Notes: generated by a model from the sequence alone, not told the origin. A stretch of 64,000 nt of DNA from Ktedonobacter robiniae (GCF_016587375.1 NZ_BNJG01000003.1:496001-560000); one strand, 5' to 3'; shown: positions 17,893-27,796, counted from the stretch's first letter. Made by a program: numbers and translations.

Positions 17893-18702
17893 CTACGCCA
17901 GGTAGCTGACAAGGGCTTTCACCAGATGCCCCATCTTTGGATGCTCAGGGATAACGCGCGGTGTCACCCCATAGCGCTGCAACACTCCAGTGCAGGTCGG
18001 GCCAATAGAGGCCACAAGCGTCCTGGTATTGAGGGCCTCGGTAAGCTGGCTACTGAGTTGAAGCTCCTGGGCGATGCGAAACAGGTGCCGGGCCTGGACC
18101 TGACTGGTGAAGGCAAGCGCATCTATTTCGCCAGCGACAATGCTCTTAACCAGGCTACGTAAGGGCGCCAGGTTTGTGGGTAGCAGCCATTCATAGAGAC
18201 AAAGCTCCTCCAGCTTGGCACCACGCTGGCGCAATTCTTCCGTGAACTGGGCGTTGTGCTCACCATAATGCACCACACCTGTGACTTTACTCCCCAGGTC
18301 AAAGGGGGCCAGCACCGCCAGAAGCTCATGTGTGGTATAGGGCTCTGGAGCGCTGGCGGCCACGGGAATACCATAACGCTTCAGCGCCGCGACTGGCTTC
18401 GGTCCACGACACACAATCGTCGTAGCACGCAACGCCTCCACTAGCTCTACATGGCGGCCTAACTTTTCGGCCTCGCTATACAGAGCGGTGGCTCCTACGC
18501 CGGTAAAGAAAACAAGCATCTGGATCTCTCCCCCTGAGAGCCGGGCGAGAAAGGCCGCGGCCTGCGGCCCGCACTCTCGCGCTACCTCGCGCACTGCGGG
18601 TACGCTCACCAGGTTCGAGGCTCCATGACGGCGCAGAAGGTTGGCCATCTCTCCCGCCATGCGCGTCTCCAGTAGCGCGATGCGTGCGTGCTGCAATGTC
18701 AT
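17893..18702 (-). CDS. hemD: uroporphyrinogen-III synthase
   Basis: A 269-residue HemD-fold protein: IALLETRMAGEMANLLRRHG at the start, VFFTGVGATALYSEAEKLG in the middle, and ASIGPTCTGVLQRYGVTPRV with HPKMGHLVKAL near the end. It cyclises hydroxymethylbilane to uroporphyrinogen III. AAGGAG precedes the ATG, and it starts 16 bp after nirD. Placement inside a nitrite-reductase operon suggests it supports siroheme supply for NirB rather than heme in general. No siroheme synthase lies in the window. Confidence 0.88.
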   Translation of the reverse strand: MTLQHARIALLETRMAGEMANLLRRHGASNLVSVPAVREVARECGPQAAAFLARLSGGEIQMLVFFTGVGATALYSEAEKLGRHVELVEALRATTIVCRGPKPVAALKRYGIPVAASAPEPYTTHELLAVLAPFDLGSKVTGVVHYGEHNAQFTEELRQRGAKLEELCLYEWLLPTNLAPLRSLVKSIVAGEIDALAFTSQVQARHLFRIAQELQLSSQLTEALNTRTLVASIGPTCTGVLQRYGVTPRVIPEHPKMGHLVKALVSYLA

Positions 18703-18718
18703 ATGTATGCTCCTTGTG

Positions 18719-19051
18719 CTACAGGCTCAGCAGGATCTCGCCCGTCTCGCTTACCTGGAGCGCGTAGGTTTTGAGCGCCGGGCAGGTATTGCCAATCGAC
18801 TCGCCCGTTCTCAGGTCAAACCTGAAGGAGTGTAAGGGACAGATAACCTGCTCATCGCCCGTCAGGCCGTCCGCCAGGGGGCCTTGCCGGTGGGAACAGG
18901 CGGCCTGCGTGGCGAAGAGTCTGCCGCTACGTGTGCGGAAGACGGCGATCTCGGCCTCTCCAAGCTGAAAGGTGCGTCCCTCGCCCAGAGGCAGGCGCGT
19001 CTGTGGGCCAAGGTTGTAGACGACCTTGCCCGGTGGCAGCATGATACTCAT
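18719..19051 (-). CDS. nirD: nitrite reductase small subunit, Rieske type
   Basis: A 110-residue Rieske protein. Cluster ligands are CSHRQGP (Cys, His) and CPLHSFRFD (Cys, His). AAAGGAG precedes the ATG. It starts 36 bp after nirB and forms part of the NADH-dependent cytoplasmic nitrite reductase. The ferredoxin-like cluster is complete. Confidence 0.92.
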   Translation of the reverse strand: MSIMLPPGKVVYNLGPQTRLPLGEGRTFQLGEAEIAVFRTRSGRLFATQAACSHRQGPLADGLTGDEQVICPLHSFRFDLRTGESIGNTCPALKTYALQVSETGEILLSL

Positions 19052-19087
19052 TAGTACTCTTCTCCTTTCGTCTCGTCGGTTGGCTGT

Positions 19088-21538
19088 TTAGGACACAATG
19101 GTTGATCCTACTGGTTGGAGTGCTTCGGCGAATTGCGCGGGGGTCACGGGCTGGTGGGCCTCCTGCCAGGGATCGACATAGGCATCTACCGCGGCCTGGA
19201 TCTCCTGGTCCAGCCTGGAGGCGATGCCCTCGCTGTCTTCGACCAGCACCTGGCGCAGGTACTCGATTCCCAGGCGCTCCACCAGGTCATAGGTACGCTC
19301 CAGGTACCTGGCGTTCTCACGATAGTACTGCATAAAGCGTCCCATGTAGAGCAGTACCTCGTCATGGGTCTCAACGGTACAGAGTACATCCCCTTTGCGC
19401 ACTTTCGAACCCGCGCCTCCGCCAATATAGATCTCCCATCTCCCCCCCTCAATCGCCATAGCACCCAGGTCTTTTGTGGTCGCCTCTGAGCAGTTGCGTG
19501 GGCAGCCTGTCGTCGCCAGTTTCATCTTGTGCGGAGATTCAACGCCCTGGAAGCGCTTCTCGATCTTGATCCCCAGCCCGGTGCTATCACCCACGCCATA
19601 GCGACAGAACTCCGAGCCAAGGCAGGTTTTACAGGTGCGGAAGGCCTTGGAGTAGGCATGGCCCGAGGGCATGCCCAGGTCACGCCAGACATCGGGCAGG
19701 TGCCGCTTGGGAATACCGACGAGGTCGATACGCTGCCCGCCCGTCAGCTTGACCATGGGCACATCGTATTTGAGCGCCACATCAGCGATACGCCGGAGCT
19801 CCTGGCCCGTGGTCACGCCTCCATAGATACGCGGAATAACGCTAAAGGTACCGTCATTCTGGATATTAGCGTGTACCCGGTCATTGATAAAGCGTGCATC
19901 TCGCTCATCTTCGTACTCTTTGCCCCAGATAGTCTTGAGCAGGGAAGCCAGCCCGGCCTTGCTGGTGGGATCTTCCTTGCCGTCTGCCAGGGCGCGAAAG
20001 ACCGCTGAGACACTGCGCAACTCCTGCTCTTTAATGGCCTTGATGAGATCCGGCTTCTTCAATGGGACACCCGGAACATAGTAATGCAGCGCGGGATCAT
20101 CGACAACCAGCCCATCGGAGGCCAGTTCCAGCAGGGCTTGAACCTGAAGCTTACAGGAGCCACAGCCAGTTCCAGCACGCGTGGCGTTACAGAGCATAGG
20201 CAGCGAGCGCTTCCCCTCGCGCACCGCCGCGACGATCTGCCCCTTGGAGACACCATTACAGTTACATATCTGTGCGTCATCCGGCAGGTCGGCGACATCG
20301 AACGCTTTACTCTCGCCAGTCAGCGCAAAAAGTAGCTCGGCACGGTTCTCTGGCAACTTATCGCCACGGTCAAAGTGTTGCAGCAAGCGCGGTGTTGTCG
20401 GCCCATCGCCCATGACAATCGCGCCCAGCAAGCTACCATTGCGAATGACGAGCTTCTTGTAGATACCACGGCCCGGCTCGCTATAGGTCACGACTTCGTC
20501 GTCTGGCAGACTGCGATCTTTCTCGCCCATCACAGCCAGTTCCATACCCATGACCTTTAGCTTGGTCGATTCCTTGGAGCCACGATACAGCGCGTTGGCT
20601 GTAGGGCTGGTCAAACGTTCAGCAAGGACACGAGCCTGCTCCCAGAGCGGCGCGACCAGTCCATACACCCTGCCCTGGTGCTCGGCGCACTCGCCAAGTG
20701 CAAAGACATCCTGCGCGCTGGTCACAAGGCCATCATTGACTAGAACCCCCCGCTCACAGGCGATACCCGCCTGACGCGCCAGCTCCATATTAGGACGAAT
20801 ACCTGCCGCGATGACCAACATATCGCACTCCAGACGTGTGCCATCTTTAAAGCCCAGGCCCGTGACGCTTGTCTCTCCCACGACTTCTGTCGTGAGCTTC
20901 CCTAGCCAGAGCTGAATGCCCAGTTTCGCGATCTCGGCCTGAAGCAGCTCGCTCGCTGGTTCATCCAGTTGCACATTCATAAGCGAAGTCGGCAGGTGGA
21001 CCACGTGTACCTTGCTGCACCGGTTAGAGAGGCCACGGGCTGCCTCTAAACCTAGAAGGCCCCCACCAATGACTACGGCGCTGCGCGCCTGGGCAGCGTA
21101 TTTGATCATCGCGTCACAATCATCGATGGTGCGAAAGGCAAAGGCCCCTGTTTTTAGTCCCCCATCCTCTCGCAGCAGATTCTTCAATGGCGGGAGAAAT
21201 GGCTTGCTGCCTGTCGCAATCACGAGTTTGTCGTAAGTCGTGATCGTCCCATCGCTAGCATAGACCGCCTTATTCTCGGTATCAATGGTATGAATATGCA
21301 TGCCAACGCGCAAATCGATATGATGCTGTGCGTACCATGTGAGGGGATTGATAAAGATATCCTGGGGATCATGGCTCCCCGCCAGGACATTTGAGAGCAA
21401 AATACGGTTATAGTTGCCGTAGGGTTCGTCACCAAAGACGACGATTTGATAGCGTTCATTTCCACCGCGAGCCACAATCTCCTCCACCAGCCTCGCTCCC
21501 GCCATACCATTGCCGATCACAACCAGGCGTTCCTTCAT
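19088..21538 (-). CDS. nirB: NADH-dependent nitrite reductase large subunit
   Basis: An 816-residue protein, full length for the family. Order: FAD/NADH domain at 1-~300 (VVIGNGMAGARLVEEI, VIGGGLLGLEAARGL), BFD-like 2Fe-2S domain at ~420-470 (ICNCNGVSKG, then GTGCGSCKLQV), and nitrite/sulfite reductase halves with the 4Fe-4S/siroheme ligands TCLGSEFC near 640 and GCPRNCSEA near 680. It reduces nitrite to ammonium with six electrons from NADH. GGAGGGAG lies six bases before the ATG. Confidence 0.95.
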   Translation of the reverse strand: MKERLVVIGNGMAGARLVEEIVARGGNERYQIVVFGDEPYGNYNRILLSNVLAGSHDPQDIFINPLTWYAQHHIDLRVGMHIHTIDTENKAVYASDGTITTYDKLVIATGSKPFLPPLKNLLREDGGLKTGAFAFRTIDDCDAMIKYAAQARSAVVIGGGLLGLEAARGLSNRCSKVHVVHLPTSLMNVQLDEPASELLQAEIAKLGIQLWLGKLTTEVVGETSVTGLGFKDGTRLECDMLVIAAGIRPNMELARQAGIACERGVLVNDGLVTSAQDVFALGECAEHQGRVYGLVAPLWEQARVLAERLTSPTANALYRGSKESTKLKVMGMELAVMGEKDRSLPDDEVVTYSEPGRGIYKKLVIRNGSLLGAIVMGDGPTTPRLLQHFDRGDKLPENRAELLFALTGESKAFDVADLPDDAQICNCNGVSKGQIVAAVREGKRSLPMLCNATRAGTGCGSCKLQVQALLELASDGLVVDDPALHYYVPGVPLKKPDLIKAIKEQELRSVSAVFRALADGKEDPTSKAGLASLLKTIWGKEYEDERDARFINDRVHANIQNDGTFSVIPRIYGGVTTGQELRRIADVALKYDVPMVKLTGGQRIDLVGIPKRHLPDVWRDLGMPSGHAYSKAFRTCKTCLGSEFCRYGVGDSTGLGIKIEKRFQGVESPHKMKLATTGCPRNCSEATTKDLGAMAIEGGRWEIYIGGGAGSKVRKGDVLCTVETHDEVLLYMGRFMQYYRENARYLERTYDLVERLGIEYLRQVLVEDSEGIASRLDQEIQAAVDAYVDPWQEAHQPVTPAQFAEALQPVGSTIVS

Positions 21539-21612
21539 GCAGGTTCTCCCTCCGCTTGCTCTAACTTCTTATGTGAAAACCAACGCCGCTCTCGCGGCTA
21601 GCGCTTTCGCGC

Positions 21613-23748
21613 TCAGGTTTTCGAAGAGGCACTAGCGCGTTCGATGCGAACCGCGCACACTTTAAACTCTGGCATCCGGCTGGTGCTATCCAGGACCGGA
21701 TTGGTTAAGCGATTGACCGCATCTTTCCCTCCCCAGTGGAAGGGCACGAAAAGCGTATCTTCACGTATGTCCGAAGTGATCTTGACTGTGCCACAGATGG
21801 AGCCTCGGCGCGTGGTGAGCCTGACGCACGCTCCCTGCACCAGGCCATAGTGGCGGGCCGTGGTGGGGTGAATCTCGACGAAAGGCGCCGGGGCCAGCTC
21901 GCGCAAACGCGCCACGCGCCGCGTCTGCGTTCCCGATTGATATTGCGCCAGCACACGCCCGGTCGTTAAGTAGAGGGGATATTCCTCATCTGGAACCTCC
22001 GCTGGCGACTGGTGGCGCACGGGATGGAAGCGGGCCCGTCCGGAAGGCGTATGAAATGTCTGCTGAAAGAGCCGGGGCGTGCCAGAATGCTCCTCGCCCG
22101 GACAGGGCCAGAAGACCCCATTCCTGGCCTCGATCTTTTCATAGCTCATACCCGCATAATCCGCGCTCCCCCGCGCGCTGGCGCGACCCAGCTCCTCGAA
22201 GACCTGGTGCGGCTCGCCATAGGCAAAGTAGCGCCCCTTCCCCAGCAACTCAGCCAGTTGACAGAGCATCTCAACATCCGTTTTTACTTCAGGTGGGGGC
22301 GCAAAGGCCCGTCGACGGCGAATGACGCGGCCCTCAAGATTTGTCATAGTGCCCTCTTCCTCAGCCCATTGGGCCGATGGCAGCACCACGTCGGCCAGTT
22401 GCGCGGTCTCCGAGAGAAATAAGTCCGAAACCACCAGGCAGTCAAGCGCCTTGAGCCGTTCCTGGATATGTAGCGCATTGGGACTTGAGACCACGATATT
22501 GGAGCCAACCACCAGCAGCGTGCGCACGCCTCCCTCCTGCCCCAGGCCCTCCAATAGCTCATAGGCCGATTTTCCCGGCCCGGGTAGCTCCGACTCGTCT
22601 ATGCCCCAGACCTCAGCTATGTGCTGGCGCGCTCCTGGATCGCTAATCTTGCGATAGCCAGGGAGCTGGTCGGCCTTCTGGCCGTGTTCGCGTCCACCCT
22701 GACCATTCCCCTGCCCGGTTATACTACCAAAGCCGCTATAGATACGGCCAGGGAGGCCGAGCGCCAGCGCGACATTGATGTAAGCCAGGGTATTGCTCAC
22801 TCCCTGACTCTGTTGCTCGCTGCCACGCGCCGTCAGGATCATCGCCGAGCGTGCCCTTCCAAGCAGGTGCGCAGCCTGGGTAAAGAGCCCCTCCGGAACG
22901 CCTGTGGCGCGCTCGACCAGTTCTGGCCAGTATGACGCGACACGCCCCTTGACCTGCTCAAAGTCCTCTGTCCGCTCGGCAATATAGGCTTTATCAATCA
23001 AGCCTTCTCGCACGAGGATATGCAGCAGTCCATGCGCCAGAGCCGCGTCCGAGCCAGGAGTCAGGCGGAGATGCAGGTGTGCGGCACGTGTGGTCACTGA
23101 GGCGCGTGGATCAATGACGATCAACTTCCCGCCATTTTGGCGTTGGGCCTCGAAGTACTGCATGAGGGGCGGCATGGTCTCCGCGATATTGCTGCCAATG
23201 AGCAGAATGACTTCAGCATGGGGAATGTCTTCCAGGGGAAAAGGCAGGCCACGATCAAGGCCAAAGGCGGCCTGGCTGGCCGCAGCGGCCGAGGACATGC
23301 AGTAGCGTCCATTATAATCAATGTTCGAGGTTCCCAGGGCCACACGCGCAAACTTCCCCAGGAGATAGGCTTTCTCGTTTGTGAGCGAGCCACTCCCAAA
23401 CACACCCACTGCATCGCGTCCATAGCGTTTCTGGGTCGTCTGAATAGCGGCGGCGACATGCGCTAAGGCATCTTCCCACGAAGCGGGAACCAGCCCTCCC
23501 TGCGCGTCACGCAACAGAGGCGTACGGAGGCGGTCGGGGTGATTGAGTAGCTCAGCGGCGTTCCAGCCTTTGACACAGAGGGACCCATTATTGACAGGGA
23601 AGTGTTCATTCCCCTCGACCGTAACCTGGTCGCGAGGACCTGAGAGAAGCATGCCACATTGAAGGGCACAGTAGGGACAATGAGTCGCGATCTGTTCAGT
23701 CGCTTTCTCCACGAATGGTGCAGCGGTATTATGCACTTGTTCCCCCAA
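21613..23748 (-). CDS. nasA: assimilatory nitrate reductase catalytic subunit
   Basis: A 711-residue molybdopterin oxidoreductase. The N-terminal 4Fe-4S ligands are CPYCALQCG and, further on, the Cys in LCVKGWN; then the molybdopterin region (GVFGSGSLTNEKAYLLGKFA, EVILLIGSNIAETMP) and the C-terminal MopB domain (YPLYLTTGRVLAQYQSG, VFVPFHWGGKDAVN-like ending). It reduces nitrate to nitrite in the cytoplasm. The longest frame starts at TTG 23748; a GTG at 23736 is better placed after GGGGGAA. It heads the operon, 74 bp before nirB. No separate electron-transfer subunit is present. Confidence 0.9.
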   Translation of the reverse strand: MGEQVHNTAAPFVEKATEQIATHCPYCALQCGMLLSGPRDQVTVEGNEHFPVNNGSLCVKGWNAAELLNHPDRLRTPLLRDAQGGLVPASWEDALAHVAAAIQTTQKRYGRDAVGVFGSGSLTNEKAYLLGKFARVALGTSNIDYNGRYCMSSAAAASQAAFGLDRGLPFPLEDIPHAEVILLIGSNIAETMPPLMQYFEAQRQNGGKLIVIDPRASVTTRAAHLHLRLTPGSDAALAHGLLHILVREGLIDKAYIAERTEDFEQVKGRVASYWPELVERATGVPEGLFTQAAHLLGRARSAMILTARGSEQQSQGVSNTLAYINVALALGLPGRIYSGFGSITGQGNGQGGREHGQKADQLPGYRKISDPGARQHIAEVWGIDESELPGPGKSAYELLEGLGQEGGVRTLLVVGSNIVVSSPNALHIQERLKALDCLVVSDLFLSETAQLADVVLPSAQWAEEEGTMTNLEGRVIRRRRAFAPPPEVKTDVEMLCQLAELLGKGRYFAYGEPHQVFEELGRASARGSADYAGMSYEKIEARNGVFWPCPGEEHSGTPRLFQQTFHTPSGRARFHPVRHQSPAEVPDEEYPLYLTTGRVLAQYQSGTQTRRVARLRELAPAPFVEIHPTTARHYGLVQGACVRLTTRRGSICGTVKITSDIREDTLFVPFHWGGKDAVNRLTNPVLDSTSRMPEFKVCAVRIERASASSKT

Positions 23749-24345
23749 TAAGACGGCTTTAACGCGTGCTCCCGCTAAACATCCGTGTTTAACAGAAGCC
23801 TCATCTCCTTGAGTGAAACCAATCGCTTAGCCAGGGTATAGCTGGCAAAAATACTGCTGCATCGCATGCATACCCATCAGATACTGGTTACTACTCGATA
23901 CACACTAATTCTTGACTCATCATGTTAAATATTCACATGAAACATCACTAATACAGAGTGTACCATCGCATTTATGCAGGCGTTAGATACAAAAAGCATA
24001 AACTTAACGTCCGCTCTTTTGTATGTTTTGCCGAAAGCTTCCTGGCACCTTCTTCCCTTATTGCCAAAGTTATGTTTGTTGATCTACTTTATCATTATTG
24101 ACAAATCCAGCCTTTCTTGAGTAATATATAAGACATAAGCTCTTCCCATTTTATAGCCTGCTTCCCACGCTTATACATAGAATTATGCTTATGCTATTAA
24201 GCATAGCATAGGAGTAGGAAGTGGCCCGACGCTGCAAAAGCGCGCATCTACATATGATGACGGATATGTAGACGCTTGCTTTTGCAACGCCGGACAGCTT
24301 GTTTGCACTTATTTCTTTATTTTTTTACACCATTGAGGTCATCCA
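23749..24345. other. divergent regulatory region between nas and ECF operons
   Basis: No gene was recognised in 597 bp. It contains an imperfect palindrome TATGCTATTAAGCATAGCATA (near 24192-24212), a possible operator, and the family A palindromic repeat at 24221-24293. Promoters for both operons must lie here. No TPP, cobalamin or FMN riboswitch features were recognised ahead of the ECF genes. Confidence 0.4.
24221..24293. repeat. palindromic repeat family A (copy 1)
   Basis: Imperfect hairpin with outer CGACGCTGCAAAAGC and inner TCTACATAT / ATATGTAGA arms. It matches 48069-48141 along most of its length, including the flanking GGCCCGACGCTGC-like start. The two copies are 24 kb apart and this one has more mismatches between its arms. 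Confidence 0.8.
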
Positions 24346-26016
24346 ATGACGACATCCGCGCAACAAGACAATATCACCTCTCCTCCAGCAATTCATGTCC
24401 ATCAGCTAAACTTTCGCTATCGTGGCGCCAACGAGGATGATACAAACCCCAAGGCATCTACAGAGGAGGCTTCGGCTCCCTCTACGATTGAAGATATTTC
24501 TTTTACTCTCCCGGCAGGAGAACTCTTATTAATTGCCGGTCCTAGCGGCAGTGGCAAAAGCACGCTGATCAAGTGCTTAAATGGGCTTATTCCCAATAGC
24601 TATAAGGGGGTGCTCAGCGGCGAGATTCAGCTCCAGGGGCACACTACAAAGGGCCTGAAGCTGCGAGACCTGGCTCACTATATTGGGACGATGCTCCAGG
24701 ACCCCGATAAGCAGGTCGTGGGCAGCACCGTGGAACAGGAGATCGCCTTTGGCCTGGAGAACCTGGCCGTGCCTCGTCCCGAGATGCGCCAGCGTGTGAG
24801 GAACTCCCTAGAGCAGCTACACCTGGAGCGCTATCAGGGACGCGAAACCTTTGCCCTCTCCGGAGGGCAGCGCCAACAGGTCGCGGCGGCTGGCATCCTC
24901 GTTATGCAGCCCGCGATCATGCTCTTCGATGAGCCCTTTGCCAACCTGGATGCCCGCGCGATTGATGAACTGGAACAACTCATCGCCAATCTGCGGGCCG
25001 AGGGACGTACCGTAGTAATTGTGGAACACCGGGTTGAGGAGGCGCTGCGGCTCAATCCCGATAAGGTCCTGCTCCTGCGCGAGGGCAAACAGGCCTTCTT
25101 TGGCCCCACTACCCAATTCCTTAAGATCGCTGACCCTACCCAGGTCAAACTCCCAGTTGAGGCCACGCTACGCACGCTACCTACAACGGCACAGCCACGC
25201 GATTGGCTGCTTCAGCCCATAACCTTGGGTGAGGAAGACCAGCAGCAAGCAACTGAGCCTATTCTTCGCTTTGAGGATGTCCACTACCGCTACGGACTCT
25301 TCTCCGAAGAAATTCTGCGTGGCATCTCGTTTAGCGTACAGCGTGGGGAGACCATCGCGCTGCTCGGGCCAAACGGTTCGGGAAAGACCACCCTGGTCAA
25401 GCAAGCCCTCGGCCTGCTCCGCCCCACGAAGGGACGCGTTAGCCTCTACCAGGACGATACACGTAAGCTCAGTGTGGCCCAGTTGGCCGCGCGCATTGGC
25501 TATGTCTTCCAGAGTCCAAACGCCATGCTCTTCGCTCCTAGCGTGGCTGAAGAAGCCAGCTTTGGTCCCACCAACCTGGGCTTTACGAAAGAGCGCGTCC
25601 AGGAAGCAGTGCAGGCCTCGCTTAAAGCCCTTGATGTCGATGCCTTTGAGCAGCGCTCTCCCTTCTCACTCAGCTTTGGTCAACAGAAACGCGTCGCTAT
25701 CGCCTCGGTGCTTGCTATGCAGAGCAGTATCCTTCTGCTTGACGAGCCTACGGCGGGCCAGGATCACCGCTCATATATGAACTTTATGGAGCATCTGCGC
25801 GGCCTACCCGGCCTGGATGCCCTGCTCTTTATTACTCATGACCTGGACCTGGCGCTGCGCTTCACGCAACGCGTCCTCCTGCTCAAGGATGGGCACCTGG
25901 TTGCCGATGGCGCGCCACTTGAGGTGCTCTCGGACGCAAAGCTCCTGGATGAATGCAATCTCCGCCCTACCTCCCTGCTGCACTACCTTTTAGGTACACG
26001 GCAACAGGTGAGCTAG
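24346..26016 (+). CDS. ECF transporter fused double ATPase (EcfA1-EcfA2 type)
   Basis: A 556-residue protein with two ABC ATPase domains. First: Walker A GPSGSGKST at 65-73, Q-loop LQDPDKQVVGSTVEQEIAFG, signature LSGGQRQQ near 171, Walker B IMLFDEPFANLD. Second: Walker A GPNGSGKTT near 342, FQSPNAMLFAPSVAEE, signature LSFGQQKR near 442 (degenerate G-to-F), Walker B ILLLDEPTAGQD. Q-loops of the form DPDxQ are typical of energy-coupling-factor ATPases. It powers uptake with the S and T genes downstream. The fusion resembles YkoD of the thiamine-precursor importer, but the substrate is uncertain. Confidence 0.92.
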   Translation: MTTSAQQDNITSPPAIHVHQLNFRYRGANEDDTNPKASTEEASAPSTIEDISFTLPAGELLLIAGPSGSGKSTLIKCLNGLIPNSYKGVLSGEIQLQGHTTKGLKLRDLAHYIGTMLQDPDKQVVGSTVEQEIAFGLENLAVPRPEMRQRVRNSLEQLHLERYQGRETFALSGGQRQQVAAAGILVMQPAIMLFDEPFANLDARAIDELEQLIANLRAEGRTVVIVEHRVEEALRLNPDKVLLLREGKQAFFGPTTQFLKIADPTQVKLPVEATLRTLPTTAQPRDWLLQPITLGEEDQQQATEPILRFEDVHYRYGLFSEEILRGISFSVQRGETIALLGPNGSGKTTLVKQALGLLRPTKGRVSLYQDDTRKLSVAQLAARIGYVFQSPNAMLFAPSVAEEASFGPTNLGFTKERVQEAVQASLKALDVDAFEQRSPFSLSFGQQKRVAIASVLAMQSSILLLDEPTAGQDHRSYMNFMEHLRGLPGLDALLFITHDLDLALRFTQRVLLLKDGHLVADGAPLEVLSDAKLLDECNLRPTSLLHYLLGTRQQVS

Positions 26017-26185
26017 GCGTTCTCTCTTATCAGGAATTTTGCATGAAAGGAGGTGCATTACAGGGATCTATCTTTACCGGGGAAACACTTTTCTACAGCC
26101 CTTGTATTTTCTTTTATCATTGCTACTCTCTATTCACCCTCTTCGAGCGATTAATTTTGTTTTATCGCGGAAAGGATATTTCTCA

Positions 26186-26758
26186 ATGGCAACCATTGAA
26201 CAAACCGAGTCCAGGTCCAATTTCTGGAGCATCAGCGTTCGCCACGTGGTCTATGCAGCGCTTGGTGCAGCTCTTTACGGCGGCTTAAGCTACCTGAGCA
26301 ATTTTATTCAGCTTCCCAGCGCGGGCAATGTCTCGCTGCGCCCGGCGATTGTTATTCCCCTGCTCTTCGCGGTCCTATATGGCCCCTGGGTCGGTCTCTT
26401 CGCTGGAGGCGTAGGCAATGTTCTGGGCGACTGGCTTGGTGGCGGCTTCTACTGGAACTGGGACGTTGGTAATGCTCTTATCGGCTTTATCGCTGGTGTG
26501 GCCATCTTTTACACACTTGGGCGCTACAATACCACACGTAAGATCGTTATCGCCGAGGTCTTTAGCGCTATCGGTATTATCGTTGGTCTCGCCTTCGCTT
26601 CGTACACTGAGATCTGGCTCTCGAAGATCAGCTTCACGACGGCAACCTTCGGGTACCTGACGCCAGCAGCCCTCTCTGACCTGGTGAATGGCTTGATTCT
26701 GCTGCCAATCTTGCTTGTAGCGTATAACGCAGCGGTGAGACGCACTGGACGCGGTTAA
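26186..26758 (+). CDS. ECF transporter substrate-binding S component
   Basis: A 190-residue membrane protein with about six helices: VVYAALGAALYGGLSYLSNF, then LRPAIVIPLLFAVLYGPWVG, GNVLGDWLGGGFYWNWDVGN and AIGIIVGLAFASYTEIW. The pattern RPAIVIPLLFAVLYGPWVG is usual for S components that bind vitamins or metals. The start at 26186 has GGAAAGGA upstream; the frame is open further upstream without a better site. Order (ATPase, S, T) and spacing make it the specificity subunit of this importer. Cargo is unassigned. Confidence 0.85.
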   Translation: MATIEQTESRSNFWSISVRHVVYAALGAALYGGLSYLSNFIQLPSAGNVSLRPAIVIPLLFAVLYGPWVGLFAGGVGNVLGDWLGGGFYWNWDVGNALIGFIAGVAIFYTLGRYNTTRKIVIAEVFSAIGIIVGLAFASYTEIWLSKISFTTATFGYLTPAALSDLVNGLILLPILLVAYNAAVRRTGRG

Positions 26759-26767
26759 GAGACGCAC

Positions 26768-26796
26768 ATGGAGCACACCTCTCAGGTGTGCTCCAT
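26768..26796. terminator. short hairpin between the S and T genes
   Basis: ATGGAGCACACCT (26768-26780) pairs perfectly with AGGTGTGCTCCAT (26784-26796) over a 3-nt loop. Followed by ATTTCTTT, it may attenuate transcription into the T gene or protect the upstream mRNA. Confidence 0.55.
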
Positions 26797-26826
26797 ACAT
26801 TTCTTTGATAAGGGTAGGCCCATGCT

Positions 26827-27738
26827 ATGCTAATAAATTTCCCCTATGTCGAACGCGACACACTAGTTCATCGTCTAGATGTGCGCGCAAAGCTGCTCTT
26901 TCTGGTCGCTTTCAGTCTGATGGTCGCTCAGACTTCGAATTTCTGGTTCATGCTGGCAGCATTTCTCGTATCCGCTTTCTATTACCAGCAATGCCATCTA
27001 CATTGGCGAGAAACCAGGGCAGCCTGGCGCTTCGTCATTGTGCTCAATGTCATGATTGTACTGGGCAATTTCTTTTTAACCAATGGCGCGGTTGTGCGCG
27101 GTGTGGATGTCGCTTCTTTCCATGTTCTCACACATATCCCCTTTCCCGGCTTCATCTCACATGCCCCCTATCTCAGCATTATTTCGCTTCCAATAAGCGT
27201 CGAAAGCCTGGTCTTTCTCCTGACACAGGCGCTCCGCAATTTTAGTATCGCTTTCCTGGCAATCTCATTCCCCTACACCACCAACCCAGGCCATATCGCT
27301 TCTGGCATCAAAGGTCTGGGACTCTCTGACTGGATCGCTTACGCCATCGAACTCTCATTTCGCTTCCTTCCCAGCGTGGGCCGCGATTTTAGTACGACGC
27401 TTGACGCCCAGCGCGCACGCGGCTTTGAGCTTGACAAGCTGCGCGGCGGCATCTTCGGTAAGATCGCGCGCCTGGCCCCACTCATCGTACCTCTGGTCAT
27501 AGGCTCCATTATAGGAGCAGAAGATATCATTAACGCCATGGAGCTACGTTGCTTCGGCGTGGGCAAGCGCACCTGGCTCTATGAAGCACATGCGAGCCGC
27601 AGTGATATCATCTTGATCGCTCTCTGTATCATAGCCTTCGTCTGCGTAACGTCGTTCAATATTCTTGGCGGATTTTCAAGCTTCAGCATCTTCCACACAC
27701 TCCACACTCAGGGCATCCCCGCCTCCTGGCTACATTAA
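26827..27738 (+). CDS. ECF transporter transmembrane T component
   Basis: A 303-residue membrane protein of the EcfT/CbiQ type with five to six helices. It starts FPYVERDTLVHRLDVRAKLLF, where LDxRxKLL is the classic entry motif. The coupling helices carry the A-R-G motif DAQRARGFELDKLRGG and a second one, MELRCFGVGKRTW. It links the ATPases to the S component. Confidence 0.92.
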   Translation: MLINFPYVERDTLVHRLDVRAKLLFLVAFSLMVAQTSNFWFMLAAFLVSAFYYQQCHLHWRETRAAWRFVIVLNVMIVLGNFFLTNGAVVRGVDVASFHVLTHIPFPGFISHAPYLSIISLPISVESLVFLLTQALRNFSIAFLAISFPYTTNPGHIASGIKGLGLSDWIAYAIELSFRFLPSVGRDFSTTLDAQRARGFELDKLRGGIFGKIARLAPLIVPLVIGSIIGAEDIINAMELRCFGVGKRTWLYEAHASRSDIILIALCIIAFVCVTSFNILGGFSSFSIFHTLHTQGIPASWLH

Positions 27739-27742
27739 ATAC

Positions 27743-27796
27743 ATTTGGGATGTATAGCGCTTTTGTCGTACAGCAAAAGTGCTACACATCCCAAAT
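27743..27796. terminator. hairpin terminator after the ECF operon
   Basis: ATTTGGGATGT...GCTTTTGT pairs with GCAAAAGTGC...ACATCCCAAAT, nearly perfect over ~25 bp, just after the T-gene stop. The remainder to 28149 (about 350 bp) has only the family B repeat and no gene. Confidence 0.75.

Noticed and set aside
26017..26185. A vitamin riboswitch (TPP, FMN or cobalamin) ahead of the ECF S gene
   Set aside because: None of the characteristic conserved blocks could be found by eye.
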